DNA of 64,000 nucleotides from Dromiciops gliroides. Its lineage: Eukaryota; Chordata; Mammalia; Microbiotheria; Microbiotheriidae. The position numbers and the translations under genes were made by a program. Location of the stretch: NCBI RefSeq assembly GCF_019393635.1, contig NC_057861.1, forward strand, positions 167,440,303-167,504,302. Reading direction: 5' to 3'. Positions 1 to 11,604 of this stretch are shown in pieces. The number at the start of each line of letters is the position of its first letter. Position 1 is the stretch's first letter. The notes beneath the pieces were generated by a model. The model had not been told where the DNA came from. It did no database searches and saw only the letters and a list, made by a program, of their open reading frames with translations.

Positions 1-119
1 TTAAGTGACTTGCCAGGGTCACACAGCTAGTAAGTGTCAAGTGTCTGAGGCTGGATTTGAACTCAGTTTCTACTGAATCCAGGGCCAGTGCTTTATCCAC
101 TGCACCACCCAGCTGCCCC
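1..119 (-). mobile_element. WSINE-type marsupial SINE, cut by window edge
   Basis: Reverse-strand copy of the dominant SINE of this window. The conserved core (rc of GTGTGACCCTGGCAAGTCAC) and head (ending CCAGCTGCCCC at 119) are present. The A-tail end is lost at the window edge. Its head has the 'ATTCAGG / GATAAAGCAC' state of subfamily A (see the subfamily finding). Confidence 0.93.
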
Positions 120-404
120 TTGATGTAAACTTTTTTTTTTAATTAAAGCAAAACATGAAATATGGAAATAAATTGTTGACAAAGTAACATTGAGGTTACA
201 GATAAATGAAAATTTTTCAAATATATGAATATACATCATCTGGCATCTGGCTGACCTAGAGCTTTCACATCTTTCCTTATCATTTGCATGCCATCCAACT
301 CCTTCCCCCTGAGCAGTGCAACTTGATACCAAGGCTTGTTAGCAAACTTCATCCTCCACCTCTCAAAAATGTAGGACATTGACTACCTGTTTCTGTTTTA
401 CCTT

Positions 405-640
405 ATCTGGGAGTCCTCTGTCATCATTGGCATTTGTCTTCATTGGAGCCACAGGTGAGAGCTGAAGGCCAGGTAGACACCAAAGGTGGATGAACAGCCC
501 TGGAAAGGGCCCAGCAAGCCCTCAAGCCAGAAGTTCAAGTCCTTATAGAAAACTCCATATGCCCCTAGGTGTGGCATGCACAGAAGCCACAACCCATAAA
601 CTAACTCAGCAGACAGGTTAAAGCAGGTTGAGGGTAACCA
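405..640 (+). repeat. interspersed repeat, left half of an unnamed marsupial family
   Basis: A stretch around 470-600 (ACACCAAAGGTGGATG..., CCCAGCAAGCCCTC...) matches 30,460-30,590 in the same orientation. The match identifies it as repeated DNA. It probably joins the next entry as one decayed element. I do not assign a family name. Confidence 0.6.
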
Positions 641-935
641 ATGGGCTTCAAAAACCTAAAGGTGAGTTTGGGGGTTGTCTACCCCAAGCATATGATGACT
701 TCCCCAGGTGGAATGGGCAACTGAAGCAGGAGCTTGGTCAGACATCAAAGACACCAGAGTCACCCCCTGCATCCTGGGCCATTGCCAGTCATTCTGACTT
801 TTGTCTTGCCACTGGATTTTAGTAACTCTGGAAGAGAAAGTGAGGCTGAGGACTTTGTGCAACTCTGCCTCGTTTAAATCACCCTGTGATGTCATTGGTT
901 CTCCTGGACAAATGAAGGGCAAACAACACATGTTG
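641..935 (+). repeat. interspersed repeat family ending GAAGGGCAAACAACA
   Basis: This copy (AGCTTGGTCAGACATC..., TTGTCTTGCCACTGG..., ATGTCATTGGTTCTCCTGGACAAATGAAGGGCAAACAAC) matches 40,370-40,830 in reverse orientation and 42,760-42,895 directly. It is a moderately old, non-coding interspersed repeat shared at four sites in this window. The short open frames over it are incidental. Confidence 0.7.
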
Positions 936-1174
936 TCTTCATTATATTATCTATCAAAATGTAACTTAGGACTTTTAAAAATTTAAATCTGTGGGCTTGA
1001 GTCTTGGCTTGTATTTTTCTTAAAAAATTAATAATAATAATGAACATAAGTGAGTTTCCTACACAGAGAGTCTATGGCACTTTCTTAATTTTAGCCTGCT
1101 GTTCTATATTGCTTTGTTATTTCATAGAATCACAGAATCACATCTAGAAGGGGACCCTTATTGATTGTCTAGTT

Positions 1175-1385
1175 CAGGGCCTTTTAAGCTTTTTTATTTT
1201 GTGGACCACCTTTATGACCTAGTAAAAACCTTTGGACCCCTCTTCAAAATATTTTTAAATGCATAAAATAAAATACATAGAACTCAAAAGAAAGCCAAAG
1301 AAGTTGAAATAAAGATGCACATTTTTTCCAAATCCAAGCTAACAGACCTGAAAACTTTCTATGGACCCCAGGTTAAGAACCCCTG
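1175..1385. mobile_element. non-autonomous hAT-type DNA transposon
   Basis: The left end CAGGGCCTTTTAAG and the reverse complement of the right end (CAGGGGTTCTTAACC) form imperfect terminal inverted repeats of the hAT/Charlie (MER5/MER20-like) style. Both ends run on into GTGGACC-like sequence. The flanking 8 bases are gtctagtt (1167-1174) and ccctagtt (1386-1393), six of eight identical, as expected for an old 8-bp hAT target duplication. At 211 bp there is no room for a transposase. The exact family is not assigned. Confidence 0.75.
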
Positions 1386-1929
1386 CCCTAGTTCAAATTC
1401 TTCATTTTCCAGTTAAAGAAACAGATCCAGAGGTGAAGTAATTCGCCCTAAGTAATAGAGATAGTAACTGGCAGAGGTAGAACTTGAACTTAGATTCACT
1501 AACTCTAAATCAAGCATTCTTTCCACTATACTGCCCTACCACCTCCCTCTTTATTCCCATTCTTACCATCATACTCTGCTCCCTTCTCTGTGTTTTGTAT
1601 TGTGACACATGGAGGACATACCACCCTGACACCAGGATGGCGCCATCCATCATATCTGTTTCAGTTGTGGTGACTATTTTACAGAGTTTACTTGATTCAA
1701 AACGACATCCTTATTTCCATTGACTTCTGTTGTTGAAACCCCTTTAAAACAAAACAAAACAAAAACAAGCATTTCTAATGTTTCCGTCATTACTCACTTT
1801 GGATCATTTTATCCCGAAGGTTGTCATGTTGCTGAATCAAATGAGATCATCTTGTCATTTAGTTTTAGCTTCTTAATGATGACTGGGGCAGGTTAACATT
1901 CTGGGAGCCACAACCTCTGAGGCTATATC

Positions 1930-2185
1930 AAAGGGCATTTATTAAGGTCACTGTGTCACAAATTGTACTGGGGAGGAAAGGCAAAAACATAGATAGTCCT
2001 TGCCCTCAAGGAACTTAAATGCAATGGAGAAGACAATATGAACGTAACAAGATACATTCAAGGTAGATATGGTATAGAAGCATAGGCAACCTTAAAGAAG
2101 CTCTAACTATCGGAAAGATAGGGAAAGAGCCACAGAAGGTATTATTTAAGTTAAGCTTAAAAGGAAACCAGGGATTCATAAACTA
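1930..2185 (-). repeat. old mammalian-wide LINE-like repeat fragment
   Basis: Contains the typical phrases 'GCATTTATTAAG', 'ACTGGGGAGGAAAGGCAAAAAC' and 'CCTTGCCCTCAAGGAACTTAAA', followed by 'AGAAGACAATATG'. The same order occurs at 41,400-41,760 and 33,080-33,180. It is a diverged ancient repeat, and the orientation assigned is tentative. Confidence 0.6.
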
Positions 2186-2988
2186 TCTAAGGTGAATTGC
2201 ATTCAACCAAAGTAGGCTTTCTCTGATTTAAAGATGAAATGTAACTTTGGTTATATACCTTTAAAAGCCCAGGGCTGACTCTAAGAGGTTACATTTACAG
2301 ATCTGTTATTATTACATTTTCCCTCTTGGCTTGGTTATTTAAAATTAATTTCTATGTAAGTAGCCTTTAGTTTCAGTACTTTAACATTCAAATTGTCAAG
2401 TGATAGTTTATCACTTGTGTCAGCAAGACAAGGTCCTTGAAGCACTTACTGAATGTGCTTTGAATTGTGAGAGGGAGAAACTCAAATCGAAACCATTCAA
2501 AACCAATGCGTTGTTCATGGTTTTCACCCCAAACCATAAATCCTTCTCTAGGAGGAAAAGGGGAATCACCCAAAATTGAGTCCAGTTTTATAATGATGTT
2601 CTAGGGCCTACAGTGTAGGCAAATGTGGGCCCAGATTTCCTGTTGATAATCAAATAAGGCCCAAAAATAAATGATACATAGTAAAGTGAATCCATTTCTG
2701 TGTACTGTTAGGCCATTATGTCATACATGGCGATATTGAAGATAAACCAGGGAATACGTATCAAGCTTTGTGGTGAAGGATAATCAGTATTTTGGTTGGA
2801 TGTTCAAAAACCAGCTTACCCTTCCATAATGCACAGATTGTCAAAGAAATAAAGGCAAAATTATCACCCTCATCAAACCTCACTATCCTTGGTGAAAAGT
2901 GCAAATGATGGGTATATGACAATATACACATATGTGTATATAGATAGATAGATAGATATACATATGCATATCTTCCTCCCTCTATATG
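2186..2988. other. no gene seen; unassigned AT-rich sequence with a small GATA tract
   Basis: No long open frame and no clear transposon signature. A (GATA)n-like tract lies at about 2940-2962, flanked by alternating AT/AC sequence. Confidence 0.6.
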
Positions 2989-2989
2989 C

Positions 2990-3320
2990 CTGCATTTCTA
3001 TTCATCCTTTAAACCCCAACTCAAATACCTTCTCTTTCATTAAGCCTTCCCTGATTTCTCAGTCTATAATGACCTTTTTCCCTATCCCCCACCTCATATA
3101 AATCTGGTTTATACCTCTTTTTTTGATTTGTTTATACCTCTTTAATGCACTTACAATGTAATATTGTCAATCATAGTTATCTATAATTGCAACTTACCCT
3201 AGTACTAGATGTTCCATGGACAGAGACCATGTCTTATCTAAACTACATATTTCCCCCAGGTACCTATCAGTGCTTTGTACATAGTAGGTACTTAGTAAAT
3301 ATTTATTAAACAAATGGAAC
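2990..3320 (+). mobile_element. L2-like LINE, 3' end
   Basis: Reads in the order expected of an L2 3' end: 'CATCCTTTAAACCCCAACTCAAATACC', 'AAGCCTTCCCTGATT', 'GGACAGAGACCATGTC', then 'AGTGCTTTGTACATAGTAGGTACTTAGTAAATATTTATTAAA'. This is an ancient, inactive fragment. Comparable copies lie at 38,280-39,035 and 45,960-46,460. Confidence 0.85.
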
Positions 3321-3776
3321 AAAAGTTCTCTCTAAAATATGGCAAGAGAACCTTGAAAACAATATATAGTATTTACTATGTACCTTAAAAAAAGTGAAGA
3401 TTAAACAGAAAAACATGCCTATATATTGAATCCTCTCTTTATATTGTGCTGTGTACATGGAAATGGGGATTTTTGTCTTTTTGTATTTAAGTTCAGAATA
3501 ATAACTAACTAAATAAATAAATAAAAATACAGCAAATGAACTCATACCTAGCCCCAGTAAGAAATATACTGGTAACAATTTTCCTGTTAAGTCAATAGGA
3601 AGATGCAGAATGCTTTTGTGTTTCTGAAAATATTTTTTCCTTCTTTTCTGCTATGTCTACTAATGTTAATCAAATCATGTACAAAGAACAGATAAGAGTA
3701 TATCAATTAAAATGTCTTCCCTACTGTTCCTCCAAAAGCAAAACTTTTCAGAAAGCATTGGTTTACCTTTTATTAA
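3321..3776. other. no gene seen; unassigned AT-rich spacer
   Basis: The open frame on the reverse strand here is low-complexity and hydrophobic, from AT-rich DNA. It has no recognisable domain. Nothing else can be supported. Confidence 0.55.
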
Positions 3777-3787
3777 ATTACAGATGA

Positions 3788-3934
3788 GGGGCAGCTAGAT
3801 GGCGCAGTGGATAGAGCACCGGCCCTGGAGTCAGGAGGACCTGAGTTCAAATCCGGCCTCAGACACTTAACACTTACTAGTTGTGTGACCCTGGGCAAGT
3901 CACTTAACCCCAATTGCCTCACTAAAAAAAAAAC
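3788..3934 (+). mobile_element. WSINE-type SINE with target-site duplication
   Basis: A full-length copy from GGGGCAGCTAGATGG to the A-tail after CAATTGCCTCACT. It is flanked by an 11-bp perfect direct repeat, attacagatga, at 3777-3787 and 3935-3945. Diagnostic bases are subfamily B (GATAGAGCAC, GGAGTCAGG, CACTTAACAC, CCCAATTGCC). Confidence 0.97.
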
Positions 3935-3945
3935 ATTACAGATGA

Positions 3946-4436
3946 AACTAGCCTCCATGAGATATGGCACCTGCTTTTCTCCCTCCCCACTCTAATAAAG
4001 AAGCCACTTATAAAATGTATATATCTCTGAAAGTATGATGTTCTATCATGCAATATATTCTAGTCTATATGACCTGCCCATTCATTCACTCACATGATTC
4101 ATTCAGTCATTCATCTAGCAAGCTCCTGTGTGCCCACTGTATTTAACACTTCAAAGATATCAAAAAAGTAGAAAAAAAAGTTCATTGCCCTTTGAAAACT
4201 TCATAGTATAGCTCGGGCAAAAATGCAGATATATAAAATACTGGAGAATTTTGAGATCCTTATTTGGAGGTTGATGATACACAGATGAAAAGACTTTGCA
4301 AAGCCTTCTGCCTCCTCTTTTTCTCCCTGTTTTAAAAGTTTTGACCTATACAAAGATCAAGCTGGTCTTGCTTCGTATAATTCATTTTTTTTTTCCTGAA
4401 AAAGCACTGCCACCCTTCTAGAATGTAAAGAATTAA
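3946..4436. other. no gene seen; unassigned spacer
   Basis: Simple AT-rich sequence with short CATTCATT-type repeats near 4078-4115. No coding or clear transposon signal. Confidence 0.5.
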
Positions 4437-4964
4437 TTGTTATTTGAGGTTTTTATGCCTCGGCGCGCACTGGCCTGGGGCTCTGCAAACCGCACAGTGC
4501 TCCACCCACTGTTTGTAGCCGTTGCCAGGGCTCTGGCACCTCACGTCATCACCACTCGCCAATGCCTACATGGGCCTGGCAAAATTATAATGATTGGAAG
4601 CCTAGTGAGGGCAGTCATGTGACTGTCAGAGCAGCCATCCCATTGGCTGGGGCTGTGTGGGGTGTTTCTAGGTTTGGGGGAGGAGAATTGGGCATTCTAG
4701 GTGGAAGCTGGACAGGTGTTCTGCTGCGCATTTTCAGCTGATTCCTGGGCGGTGGTATTTTTTCAGGTATTATAATTTCCCTTTCCCCATTTTATTTCCT
4801 TTCCCTTGATCCTACTGATCCTGTTTGTGTTTTTTTTTTTTAAGTTTGTCCTCGTTAAAATAAATCTTGTTCTGTTTTGAGGGAGGCTGCTGGTCTCCTT
4901 CCTTGCTCCAATATTGTGGCGAGCCGCTTAGCTAGCACTCCCCAATTAAAAATTGGTCCCCACA
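4437..4964 (+). mobile_element. candidate solo retroviral LTR
   Basis: A GC- and CpG-rich block (CGGCGCGC near 4460; CACGTCATCACC near 4540) sits abruptly in AT-rich DNA. It has a polyadenylation signal (AAATAAATC, about 4859), then a GGTCTCC...GTGGCGAGCCGC segment like the R/U5 of a mammalian ERV, and ends CCCCACA. There is no internal retroviral coding sequence on either side, so it would be a solo LTR. Edges are approximate and no flanking duplication was confirmed. Confidence 0.45.
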
Positions 4965-5543
4965 AGTACAAACTTAGAAAGCCCAGTCATCAAGATCATT
5001 GGTGTTTTGAGAGACCTTTTAATGGCAAACAAAATGGAAGTGATCATGCTCTGTTTGTGATTTCCTGGTCACTTTATTATTTTTTTTTAACCTGGCCTGA
5101 TATCAAAGACTAGGTTTAAAGCCTTGGCTTGCTTCCTATTTATCTTCCTATTTGAGACCATCCAAGGAACTGAACCAAAGGTCAGCCCTTGAATAAGCCA
5201 AAGAATTCTACTGCCACTAGATCAGTATACACAGCTATTTAACTCTACAAACAATCAAACATCTAACTTGACATTTAAAAAAAAACAACACAAAAAAACC
5301 TTACCAGTTAGCCCAGAGATCTCACTGGTTGACATATACCCTGAGGAGATGAACTGAAAAAAGCATGCTCGGATTAAGGCAAGTACAGAAATTACCATTA
5401 TTACTTTGAACACTAATGGGAGGAACTTACCCATAAAATGAAAGAGGACATGAGAATGCATTGGACAGCATACTTCAACAATGTACTGTTTATATGAACT
5501 ATATTTGGAGCACAAAGACTGACAGAGTTAAAATAAGAGTCAT

Positions 5544-5688
5544 GGGGCAGCTAGGTCATGCAGTGGATAAAGCACCGGCCCTGGATTCAGGAGGACCTGA
5601 GTTCAAATCTGGCCTCAAACACTTGACACTAGCTGTGTGACCCTGGGCAAGTCGCTTAACCCTCATTGCCCTGCCAAAAACAAAAAAG
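5544..5688 (+). mobile_element. WSINE-type SINE inside L1
   Basis: Head GGGGCAGCTAGGTCATGCAGTGG, core TGTGACCCTGGGCAAGTCGC and tail CCCTCATTGCCCTGCC mark a subfamily-A copy. The L1 sequence resumes immediately after it. Confidence 0.95.
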
Positions 5689-6042
5689 TCTGGAGCAAAA
5701 TCTGTTATGTTTTGAATGAACTAAAAAAAGTGGGGGTAGCTATCTTGATTGCAGATAACGCAACACTAAAATTAGACACAATAAAAAATATATAATCAGG
5801 GATACCATGTTGAATTTTAAAATATCACAAATAATTCATAAATATCAATTCTATGCATTTGTGTAAATGTGAGTGCACTAAATGGCATAGTATTGAAATC
5901 CTTAAAGGAAAAGTTAATTAATTTTCAGGGAGAGACAGAAAAAAATATATTAGTGGGGGAAACTTAATGTATCCCATTCAGACCTAGATAAAACTAACAA
6001 AAATATAAACAAGAAAGAGGTTAAGGACCTAAATAGAGCTTG

Positions 6043-6199
6043 GGGTTTTTGGGGGTTTTTTTTGTGGGGCAATGGGGGTTAAGTGACTTGCCCAGGGTCA
6101 CACAGCTAGTAAGTGTCAAGTGTCTGAGGCCAGATTTGAACTCAGGTACTCCTGAATCCAGGGCCGGTGCTTTATCCACTGCGCCACCTAGCTACCCCC
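6043..6199 (-). mobile_element. WSINE-type SINE, reverse, with target-site duplication
   Basis: Reverse copy with a T/G-rich tail side at 6043-6070 and its head at 6190-6199. The L1-derived flank ctaaatagagcttg is duplicated at 6029-6042 and 6200-6213 (14 bp), so the insertion is clean. Confidence 0.96.
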
Positions 6200-6540
6200 C
6201 TAAATAGAGCTTGAGGAAAAATATATGTAAAAATTCTCTAGTGATTGTTGGATAGAAAAGGGGGAGGGGCAACATTTTATAGATTTCTCAGCAGAGCATA
6301 TCACCTTTATAAAAACTGACTGTATTGGGGCATAAAAAACCTTACCAAAATGCAGAAAAGCAAAAATAGTAAATATATCATTTTGGAAGACTATGACATA
6401 ATAAATATTATTCAATAGAGGGCCTTTATAGAAAAGAATTAAAAATTGATTAAAGACTAAAAAATTAGTGGATGAAAGGACAAAGCATAGAACAAGAAAA
6501 TGTAATAAAAGAAAATAGAAACCATGACAACTATGGAAAT

Positions 6541-7095
6541 GTATGGGGGTGCAGTTTGTAAGAAAATAATGGGTTTTGGAACACTAAAGACCCCATCTTG
6601 AGGGGATTGATTGGATTAAGATTTATTGGACTGACTGACTGCTGATTAACTCAATTAAAGTTAATTTGATTAAAACCACACCTGCCTGGCCCTCGAGTGT
6701 GTTCTCAGAGGTGTGAACTCTGACCTCAACAAAGGACCACCCTCAAGTCCAGGAAACCAATTAATTTGGCTGATGCTGGCCAATTAGCTTGAAGCAATGT
6801 GTAAGGACCCCCTCTCCTCTGGATACAGAGAAAGCTTCCGCTCTCAGTTTGGCTCTCAAACAGGCTTGTGGTGGAGGACTTGGAGGAAGAACCAGGCTAG
6901 GCTAGGGCTCTAGGCTAGATAGGCCTTTTCTTAATTTTCTGACCCAGGTGTTCTCTCTTTACTAATATCTAACATACTATAATAAATGCTTAATGCCCCA
7001 AAACTCATGCTAAAGCTTCTAATTTATAAGTAACAACTACATTAGGAACCCTAGCTAATTTTCCCCAAACTTGGGACAGAAATAAGGCAACCACA
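6541..7095 (+). mobile_element. candidate solo retroviral LTR inside L1
   Basis: It replaces L1 sequence between two ORF2 pieces. The features fit a marsupial ERV LTR: a TG-type left end, a balanced-composition U3-like region (CACACCTGCCTGGCCCTCGAG, about 6678), CTCTCAGTTTGGCTCTC near 6840, and a polyadenylation signal in AATAAATGCTTAATGCCCC at about 6981. No gag, pol or env reading is present. Ends are approximate. Confidence 0.5.
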
Positions 7096-7331
7096 TATAG
7101 TTTTACATGTCACGAGCTAAAATAGCACTTACAGGAAGATGTATATCTCTAACTGCTTTCAGCAAAGAAAGAGAACATGAATTGAGCATGCAACCTCAAA
7201 ACAAAACAAAACAACTAGGTTAGCAATAAAATTTTAAAAAAAGAACAACCCAACACCCAACTAGAAATTCTGAAAATCAAATAAGAGATATGACAAAATT
7301 GAAATAAGAAATCACATTAAACTGGTAAATA

Positions 7332-7479
7332 GGGGCAGCTAGGTGGCGCAGTGGATAAAGCACCGGCCCTGGATTCAGGAGGACCTGAGTTCAAATCTGG
7401 CCTCAGACACTTGACACTTACTAGCTGTGTGACCCTGGGAAAGTCACTTAACCCTCATTGCCCTGCAAAAAAAAAACCT
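7332..7479 (+). mobile_element. WSINE-type SINE inside L1
   Basis: A complete subfamily-A copy (GATAAAGCAC, GGATTCAGG, CACTTGACAC, CCCTCATTGCCCTGC plus A-tail). The flanks ggtaaata and agtaaata suggest a short, eroded target duplication. Confidence 0.96.
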
Positions 7480-7590
7480 AGTAAATAAAACAAAAAGTTT
7501 GGGGGTAGAGAAAATAATAAAGTATACAAATGGAGTTGTATTTTTATTTCTTTTTGTTTGGGAGTTGTATTTTTAAAAAGAGGAAAATCA

Positions 7591-7743
7591 GGGGCAGCTA
7601 GATGGCGCAGTGGATAGAGCACCGGCCCTGGAGTCAGGAGTACCTGAGTTCAAATCCGGCCTCAGACACTTAATACTTAACTAGCTGTGTGACCCTGGGC
7701 AAGTCACTTAACCCCAATTGCCTCACTAAAAAAAAAAAAAAAA
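7591..7743 (+). mobile_element. WSINE-type SINE inside L1
   Basis: A complete subfamily-B copy (GATAGAGCAC, GGAGTCAGG, CCCAATTGCCTCACT). The tail runs into A then (GA)n. The flanks agaggaaaatca and agaggaaaacca form a near-perfect target duplication. Confidence 0.96.
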
Positions 7744-8378
7744 GAGAGAGAGAGGAAAACCAAATTGTTAGTGTAAAGAGGGAAGAAAACACAATTGAAT
7801 ATGAAATACAGGATACTATCAGAAACCTTTTTCGTCCAATTACATGGCAAAAAAGTTTTATGAAATGGATGACTGTTTACCAAAAATATAAAATACTTAG
7901 ATTAACAACAAAACCCAGATTGTTTAAATAATCCAATATCATTTTTCAAAATGAACAAACAATAAAAGAACTACTTAAAAGGGGTAAAAATTCAGGACCA
8001 GATGGATTTACAAGTGAATTCTATCAAATATACAAAATATTTATTCTAATAATGCATAATTTTAAAAAATATCTTGTCAAATTCCTATGATACAAATTGA
8101 AAACAAAGTAGAGAAAAAAACTATAGAACAATACCTTTAATCAGTATTAACACAAAAATATTAAATACTATTATGAAAGAGGCTACAACAACATATTGTA
8201 AAACTATAATAAGGTTGGATTCATATCATGAATGCAGGACTGTTTCAACAGAAAGAAATTATAAATATAATAGAACATAATAAAAATTACACATGATTAT
8301 AATAGTAGATCCTAAAGAGATCCTGAAAAAGCTTTTGACAAAAATCAATACTTTTTTCTGTTAAAAACACTAGAAGGA

Positions 8379-8526
8379 GGGGCAGCTAGGTGGTGCAGTG
8401 GATAGAGCACCAGCCCTGGATTCAGGAGGACCTGAGTTCAAATCTAACTAAAGACACTTAACACTTACTAGCTGTGTGACCCTGGGCAAGTCACTTAACC
8501 CCAATTGCCTCAAAAAAAAATAAATT
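8379..8526 (+). mobile_element. WSINE-type SINE inside L1
   Basis: Head GGGGCAGCTAGGTGGTGCAG, core and CCCAATTGCCTC tail. It mixes GATAGAGCAC and GGATTCAGG states. It sits at a point where L1 sequence appears to be missing on the right. Confidence 0.95.
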
Positions 8527-9584
8527 AAAAGGGAAACAGTTAACTGTGTTTAGGGGGATCTTTGAAGCAATTTTTCTCAGATTAAGCTCTTATCTCCTTA
8601 TCTGATAAGGTTATCACCCCAAGATATTTAAAGAATAGATTGAAATTTTTAAGAACTATATATAAGAACCATTCCCCAAAAGATAAATGATGAAAGGATG
8701 TGAACAGGCATTTTTCAAAGAAAGAAATTAAATATTAATTGCCATATTAAAATGCTCCAAATAACTAATGGAGAAATGTAAACCTCAAGTTCCACCTCAT
8801 ACTCATCATAATAGAAAAGATAACAAGAAAGAAAAATAACAGTTGTTGAAGAACTGAAGGAAATTAGGCACACAAAATCTCTAGCATTGAAGCTATGATT
8901 TGGTCCAGCCATTCTGGAAAGCAATTTGGAACTATGCCTCCAAAAGCATACTTACCCTTTGATCCAGCAAACACTATTAGCCTATACTTAAAAGAGATCA
9001 ACAAAAGAGGAAGAATACCTATATGCACAAAAGTATTTATAGCAGCTTTTTTTTGTTGTTATGACAAAGAACTGAAAACTAAGGAAGTACCCATCAATTG
9101 GGGAAGTGTTGAATAAATTATGGATATAGTACAATGGAACACTACTGCACTGTAAAAAATGTTGAAAAAGGAGGTTTCAGAGAAAATGGGAAGAACTCTG
9201 TGAAGAGATGTAATGTGAAGTAAGTAGAACCAGAATAATTTATATAATATCAACAATATTATAAGTAAAATGACATTAAAAGACCTATGAAATATAATTA
9301 CTGCAATGACCAACTATCATCCCACGGAAATTATAAGGAAGCATGCTACCTGACTCATGACCAAGAGGCAATAGACTCAAGATGAAGTATAAGACATACA
9401 ACTTTGGAGATGACCAACGTAAGAATTAGTTTTGCTTTACTGTATATATTTATTACAAGAGATTTATTTCTCTTCCTTCCCCCACCCTCAACAAGGGAAT
9501 ATAGGTATTAGGGAAAATGAGATTAGGGCTAAGGTGACCAAAAAGAAGAAGAAGGTTACTAAAGATTTTTAAAATATATATACA

Positions 9585-9720
9585 AAGGGGGAATAGTATT
9601 TCCAGACTTTAAACTATATTATAAAGCAATAGTCATCAAAACCATTTGATAGATTAATGAAACTAGACAAAGAAGAATCAGAAACATTGAAGTAAATAAT
9701 CAGGGAGAAATTAAGTTTAG
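9585..9720 (+). mobile_element. short L1 ORF2 fragment
   Basis: The sequence GGGGGAATAGTATTTCCAGACTTTAAACTATATTATAAAGCAATAGTCATCAAAACC is a recognisable L1 ORF2 passage (…FPDFKLYYKAIVIKT). It is broken on both sides. Confidence 0.7.
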
Positions 9721-10410
9721 ACCAATGGTTCTCATTTAGTGGTGCACGAACCCAGTGGAGTTTTGTGAAGATAGTCCAAAGGATTTGTACTAAAAATTCT
9801 TTAATGGTGCCTTATGCAGTATTTAAATGTCCAGCATGTTATAGATAGATAGATATATTTTACTTGTGACAAGCATTTACATGTTTAAAACATTATAGGT
9901 TTTATTTCTGTAGCATTTTGAAACCATCATGATTACATGCAGAGTAATTTTGACGTTCATACAGCGATTACATAAAAATCTGATTTCTTCTGAGTACAAT
10001 GTGTTCTTGCAACTTCTCAGCCTATCATCAAATTGTTTCCAAAAGACTGTTTGACATTGACCACAAACCAATTTCCAAGGGATGGTCAGACACATGCACA
10101 TACCTTTATTTGCATTCTATACACTGCATCACAGTAACTTCCTTGTTCCCCTCCATTATCCTGTTCATACTTCATGAGCTGTGTAGTTATATGATCAAAA
10201 TGTTAGTACATTTGGATTCTTATAATACAAATGTCAGGCTGTTTGAAAACAATGATAATTGGACATATTCATTATAAGCTATCTTTTTTTTTCATTATAA
10301 GCTATCTTGAAATCATCATGAACCATCACAAATGTTCTGTAGAAATAAAATTTATATTATCTCTCATTTCAGGATCAAGGCTGTTTCTAATTTAAAATTA
10401 TTCTCTCCTC
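9721..10410. other. no gene seen; unassigned spacer with a short duplicated 17-mer
   Basis: Contains a small (ATAG)n tract near 9841-9856. A direct repeat tcattataagctatctt occurs at 10,269-10,285 and 10,292-10,308. Open frames here are short and overlap on opposite strands. None resembles a known protein. Confidence 0.5.
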
Positions 10411-10414
10411 ATGT

Positions 10415-10668
10415 TGGACAGCCAGGTGTATCAGTGGATAGAGTGCCAGGCCTGTAGTCAGGAAGACTCATCTTCCTGAGTTGATATTTGGTCTCAAGAT
10501 ACTTACTAGCTGGGGGACCCTGGGCAAGTCCCTTAATCCTGTTGGCCTCAGTTTCCTCATCTAATGAGCTGCAGAAGGAAATGGTAAACCCTTCCAGTCT
10601 CTTTGCCAAGAAAACCCAAAATGGAGTCATGAAGTTGGGCATGACTGAAACAACTAAACACCATAACC
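10415..10668 (+). mobile_element. CORE-SINE with MIR-like centre and ACAACTAAACA-type end
   Basis: The tRNA-like head (AGTGGATAGAGTGCCAGGCCTG) is followed by GGGCAAGTCCCTTAATCCTGTTGGCCTCAGTTTCCTCATC. It ends GCCAAGAAAACCCAAAATGGAGTCATGAAG...GACTGAAACAACTAAACA. This is an older family than WSINE. Sister copies are at 28,376, 33,350, 34,490 (-) and 44,385 (-). Confidence 0.85.
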
Positions 10669-11600
10669 CCTCATGTTATTTTTTCTTCTATCTGGTGGAT
10701 TTTCAAATGAACTGCTTAGCAACATCAGTTGGTTGTTCAGTAGAGTTTCTGTGAAATTGTAGCTGGTATAAGAGAAGAAATTATTAAAAGAGAAGAGATT
10801 ATTTCCTCCCAAGTTTAGTTTATTTATAAATATTATTTAAAATGAAGCATTATATGTAATTGAATTCTAAATATATTTATCATTTAATACAGTGGAGGTA
10901 ACTAGCCAGGAGAAAAATAAATAGTTTTTATTTCAACTAGTTGTTCATTGTTGTTGATTGGTTAGGTGGCTAAAAAATTTTAAATTAATTTCCATCTTTC
11001 ACCAAAAGAGTTTACAGATTATCCTACCATTTTCTACCACATATTTGTGTGAGCAAGAATTTCACTTTATTTTTGTTTCAAATCAAAATACCAAATACAA
11101 AAATAAACTATGTTTAAATCAAAATACAAAAATAACTATGTGGAACCAGATTTGACTGTCTCATGTTGAACCAAATACTGCCAACCTTTGTTTGAATAAA
11201 CATATCCAACATCAAAATTAAGTTTATATGTGATTGTTTATTATGGTATCTTCTAAGTTGTAATTTATTTTATTTTAAAATTATATTTACATTCAAAAAA
11301 TTTTGCCAAATGAAAATTTTTAATATGAATTCTTATAGGTAATAGTAAACATATATGATATTGCTACTTTTAATTTTTATAGGATATAATACATAAAATA
11401 TTTGTAATTGTTCTATAATATTATGTAGAGAGCTTTTATAATTATATGTAGAATAAAAATTTATATTTTAAATTCAATTATAAAATGTAAATTTTAATTT
11501 GGAGTTGGGGGGCAACAGTTAACATAGTTATTGTAAGCACTTACTGAATAAATCTAAGATAACATGAATAGTATATTAAATTAGACTGGGGATTCACAAC
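10669..11600. other. no gene seen; strongly AT-rich sequence
   Basis: Long AT-rich tract with many short ATTTAAAATT-type words. No supported gene or repeat. Confidence 0.5.
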
Positions 11601-11604
11601 ACTT

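Larger units (their letters stand above)
5260..9480 (+). mobile_element. decayed L1 LINE, + strand, interrupted by five SINEs and an LTR
   Basis: Successive pieces follow L1 ORF2 order. There is an endonuclease-like stretch at about 5720-6470 (GTGGGGGTAGCTATCTTGATT reads VGVAILI). A linker lies at 7110-7330. A reverse-transcriptase segment at about 7960-8030 reads ELLKRGKNSGPDGFTSEFY. The ORF2 C-terminal region is at about 8895-9130 (WSSHSGKQFGTM..., then ELKTKEVPINWGSVE). It carries many stops and frameshifts and an internal deletion near the SINE at 8379, so it cannot encode a working protein. The insertions are listed separately. Confidence 0.85.
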
